From Chondrinema litorale (lineage in GTDB: Bacteria > Bacteroidota > Bacteroidia > Cytophagales > Flammeovirgaceae): 64,000 bases of DNA. The DNA lies in NCBI RefSeq assembly GCF_026250525.1, contig NZ_CP111043.1, positions 4,539,001 to 4,603,000 of the forward strand, read 5' to 3'. The stretch's first letter is position 1, and the number at the start of each line of letters is the position of its first letter. The notes under the pieces were generated by a model, which did no database searches, was not told the DNA's origin, and worked only from the letters and a program-made list of their open reading frames with translations. This document shows, piece by piece, positions 62,013 to 64,000 of the stretch. Made by a program: the position numbers and the translations under genes.

Positions 62013-62663
62013 TTAGATTAATTTCATTTTAGATATAGTTTCTTTCGGATTTTCTGCCTTAAATACTGCACTTCCTGCTACAAAAATATTAGCACCTGCA
62101 TCTTTAATTTCTTTTATATTAGTAAGATCAACACCACCATCAACCTCAATACCTAAGTTCGGATTAAGCTCATTAGCCATTGCCCTTAATTTTTTGATTT
62201 TAGCTAGTGCTTGTTTAATAAACTTCTGACCGCCAAATCCTGGATTTACAGTCATCACATTTACGAAATCAATATCAGCCAATACATTTTCTAATTGTTC
62301 AACAGTAGTATGCGGATTTATGGCCACTCCGGCTTTGCAACCTAACTCCTTTATTAAACCTATTGTTCTGTGCAAATGTGGTGAAGCTTCAATATGTACA
62401 GAGATAGAAGAAGCACCTGCGTCTTTAAAATCTTTCACATATTTTTCTGGTTCAACAATCATTAGATGCACATCTATTGGCTTTTTGGCTATTTTATTTA
62501 TCGATGCACAAACAGGAATACCAAAAGAAATATTAGGAACAAAACGACCATCCATTACATCGAAGTGAATCCAATCTGCTTCGCTCTCGTTAATCATCTC
62601 AATTTCCTTTGAAAGATTATTAAAGTCAGAAGCGAGGAGTGAGGGTGCTATTAAAGTTTTCAT
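62013..62663 (-). CDS. rpe: Ribulose-phosphate 3-epimerase
   Basis: A 216-residue TIM barrel enzyme that interconverts ribulose-5-phosphate and xylulose-5-phosphate. The start at 62663 gives MKTLIAPSLLASDF, the family beginning; a longer frame from 62744 would add 27 unlikely residues. Landmarks are HFDVMDGRFVPNISFG (H33, D35), VHLMIVEPEKYV, MTVNPGFGGQKFI and EVDGGVDLTNI with the second catalytic Asp. The TATATTTG box (62668-62675) ends only four bases before the ATG, so the transcript may be leaderless. It is the first gene of the rpe-peptidase-RidA operon. Confidence 0.95.
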   Translation of the reverse strand: MKTLIAPSLLASDFNNLSKEIEMINESEADWIHFDVMDGRFVPNISFGIPVCASINKIAKKPIDVHLMIVEPEKYVKDFKDAGASSISVHIEASPHLHRTIGLIKELGCKAGVAINPHTTVEQLENVLADIDFVNVMTVNPGFGGQKFIKQALAKIKKLRAMANELNPNLGIEVDGGVDLTNIKEIKDAGANIFVAGSAVFKAENPKETISKMKLI

Positions 62664-62667
62664 TGGG

Positions 62668-62675
62668 CAAATATA
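62668..62675 (-). promoter_or_regulatory. Candidate -7 box for rpe
   Basis: TATATTTG on the minus strand matches TAnnTTTG and is four bases from the ATG. Transcription starting just downstream would give a leaderless or near-leaderless mRNA. Confidence 0.5.
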
Positions 62676-62902
62676 GACTGATAAATGTATTCTATAAAAT
62701 GCGATTTCATTAAATCTTTCGTATTTAAATTGCTTAGGTCGCAAATAAATATTTACTTTCAGTCCAAATAATTTTTTAAGCTTATCGAATTAAATTTTTT
62801 TAATAAAGAATCGATTAAAATTCATTACAAAACTCTTTAAACTGCCTTTTATATACTAGACATTCTCTGATTATTGAAAGTTAAAGAGAGTCAAATTCAG
62901 TA

Positions 62903-62910
62903 TATATTTT
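62903..62910 (+). promoter_or_regulatory. Candidate -7 box for the protease gene
   Basis: TATATTTT is one base from TAnnTTTG and four bases before the ATG at 62915, a mirror of the rpe arrangement in the shared 251-base divergent region. Confidence 0.35.
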
Positions 62911-62914
62911 CACC

Positions 62915-64000
62915 ATGCTTATAAAAAAAGAATACTACGCTTTTTTGCTTTTGATCTGTTCAGTTCAATTTGCTTTTGCTCAGTCAGATACTATTCCTGT
63001 TAAATTAATAGATGCAAGTTCCATCGAAAGTGCTTCAAATGATGGTGAAGGCGCCATTTTGGAGCCTATTGGTACTGTGGTTGATCTGGAAACAGACTTA
63101 CTCGAAGAAGGTTTTTGGCAAGATTTAGAAGAAGGTAAAAAATCTTGTACACTAGCTTTTTCTTCTGAAAGTGTCGAGGGAATCAATTTTTATTTTAAAG
63201 ATATGGTGTTACCTGAAAGTGCATCACTATTTCTAAAAGGTAATTACAAAGAACAGGAATTAGGACCATTTACAAATAATGAAATACATAATGGCATTTT
63301 TTCTTCAAGTTTTGTTTTTGGCGATTATGTAGAAATGATTCTCGAAGTAGATGAGCAGGATGTTGAGAAATCAAATATAATTATAGAGTCTGCTGGCTTG
63401 GCTTTTAAAGATGTGATACCCGAAGATAACCGTAAGGGATTTGGAGATGCATCTTCTTGTAATGTAAATGTGAACTGTTCGGAAGGTGACTTATGGAAAG
63501 ATGTTAGCCATTCAGTAGTTAGAATTTTGGTGAGAAGTAATAATGCAATTGGTTGGTGCTCAGGAGTTTTAATGAATAATACAAATCAAGATTTTACTCC
63601 ATATATTCTTACAGCCATGCACTGTGGTATGAATAGTATAACAGAAGAAGTGCTTTCACAAACCAATTTCGATAAGTGGATTTTCTTCTTTAATTACGAG
63701 GTTGATGATTGCAACGGAATTTTTTCATCTTCTGATGTTACAGAACAGTATGTGACAGGTGCAGACCTAATTTCTTACAGTGATGATGGAGGTGGTGAAA
63801 GAGGTTCAGATTTCTTATTGTTAAGGCTTCAAAGCGATGTTCCTGAAGAATACAATCCTGTATTTGCTGGCTGGAGCAATATTGAAGGTTCTTATGATAG
63901 AGGGGTAAGCATGCATCACCCAGAAGGCGATATAAAAAAGATTTCAACTTATAATACTTTGCTTGAGTCGAGTACTTATTCTTCAGATGCAAATATTAAA
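62915..64000 (+). CDS. Lysyl endopeptidase-like secreted serine protease, 5' part
   Basis: 362 codons of an open frame that runs off the window. The signal peptide is MLIKKEYYAFLLLICSVQF, with cleavage near AFAQ. Residues 180-362 resemble Achromobacter-type lysyl endopeptidase: the catalytic His H236 in YILTAMHCG, Asp D299 in GSDFLLLRL, and GVSMHHPEGDIKKIS, a stretch close to the family's GIHHPQGDKKIS. The active-site serine and any C-terminal sorting domain lie beyond the right edge. Cysteines in the N-terminal part (CNVNVNC, WCSG, DDCNG) would form disulfides. It is divergent from rpe. Confidence 0.85.
   Translation, partial: MLIKKEYYAFLLLICSVQFAFAQSDTIPVKLIDASSIESASNDGEGAILEPIGTVVDLETDLLEEGFWQDLEEGKKSCTLAFSSESVEGINFYFKDMVLPESASLFLKGNYKEQELGPFTNNEIHNGIFSSSFVFGDYVEMILEVDEQDVEKSNIIIESAGLAFKDVIPEDNRKGFGDASSCNVNVNCSEGDLWKDVSHSVVRILVRSNNAIGWCSGVLMNNTNQDFTPYILTAMHCGMNSITEEVLSQTNFDKWIFFFNYEVDDCNGIFSSSDVTEQYVTGADLISYSDDGGGERGSDFLLLRLQSDVPEEYNPVFAGWSNIEGSYDRGVSMHHPEGDIKKISTYNTLLESSTYSSDANIK

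Noticed and set aside
62664..62744. N-terminal extension of rpe
   Set aside because: The family begins at MKTLIAPS, and the extension overlaps the -7 box region.
1..64000. tRNA, rRNA, CRISPR, insertion sequences or prophage
   Set aside because: No cloverleaf, repeat-spacer array, transposase or phage structural gene was seen on either strand in my reading.

Overview
The window is chromosomal DNA from a member of the Bacteroidota, most likely the order Cytophagales. The evidence is the low GC content, the small hydrophobic secreted and lipoprotein leaders, almost no Shine-Dalgarno signal before genes, several TAnnTTTG-type -7 promoter boxes, and a gene set typical of the group: a fused 2-oxoacid dehydrogenase E1, DUF445, DUF3089, DUF4159, DUF6249, a TPR histidine kinase, and a TolB/BamA-like outer membrane protein. 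HemF, catalase, OxyR and a thiol peroxidase indicate an aerobic organism. I see no IS element, prophage, CRISPR array, rRNA or tRNA. No genus can be assigned from the sequence alone.

Layout. 1-6.2 kb: the end of methylglyoxal synthase (mgsA), an alkylglycerol-monooxygenase-like membrane hydroxylase, a lipoprotein glutathione peroxidase with a DinB-like protein, then the + strand run DUF445 - CreD - quinone oxidoreductase. 6.2-13.5 kb: a sodium/solute symporter, the E1 alpha/beta fusion, hemF, dcd, yebC, and an ECF sigma factor overlapping a small membrane protein. 13.7-23 kb: a glycosyltransferase, two unknown lipoproteins, a penicillin acylase homologue, a NarX/HAMP/GAF sensor without an output domain, a prohibitin and an omega-amidase. 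23-29.6 kb: a DUF3089 hydrolase, a sugar aminotransferase, pabB, pssA, a lipoprotein, an MBL hydrolase and an FAD oxidoreductase. 29.8-36 kb: the 1138-residue TolB/BamA-like protein, acpH, a NUDIX protein, a WYL regulator and DUF6249. 36.3-41.5 kb: a YbbP-like permease and a TPR histidine kinase.

41.5-47 kb is a heme/peroxide block. A hemA-hemH-ankyrin operon lies beside katA, which is divergent from oxyR. A dyad overlaps the putative oxyR -7 box. 47.9-55.3 kb holds two tandem TldD paralogues with Tat-like leaders, a leaderless TldE and a strong terminator, followed by DUF4159-MoxR-DUF58. 55.3-64 kb has a CHASE2 membrane protein with a secreted FecR-like protein, an amine oxidase, a SPOR-like lipoprotein, the operon rpe-M28 peptidase-lipoprotein RidA, and the 5' part of a secreted lysyl-endopeptidase-like protease that runs off the right edge.

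Functionally, most of the window is housekeeping and envelope biology. The less ordinary parts are the duplicated, apparently exported TldD pair next to a signal-less TldE and the MoxR/DUF58 module; the single-chain pseudopeptidase/propeller/barrel protein; the sigma factor with a hydrophobic tail; and the heme-ankyrin-catalase-OxyR neighbourhood. Many convergent genes end within 0-20 bases of each other. Strong stem-loop terminators separate a number of the units, some lying inside coding ends.
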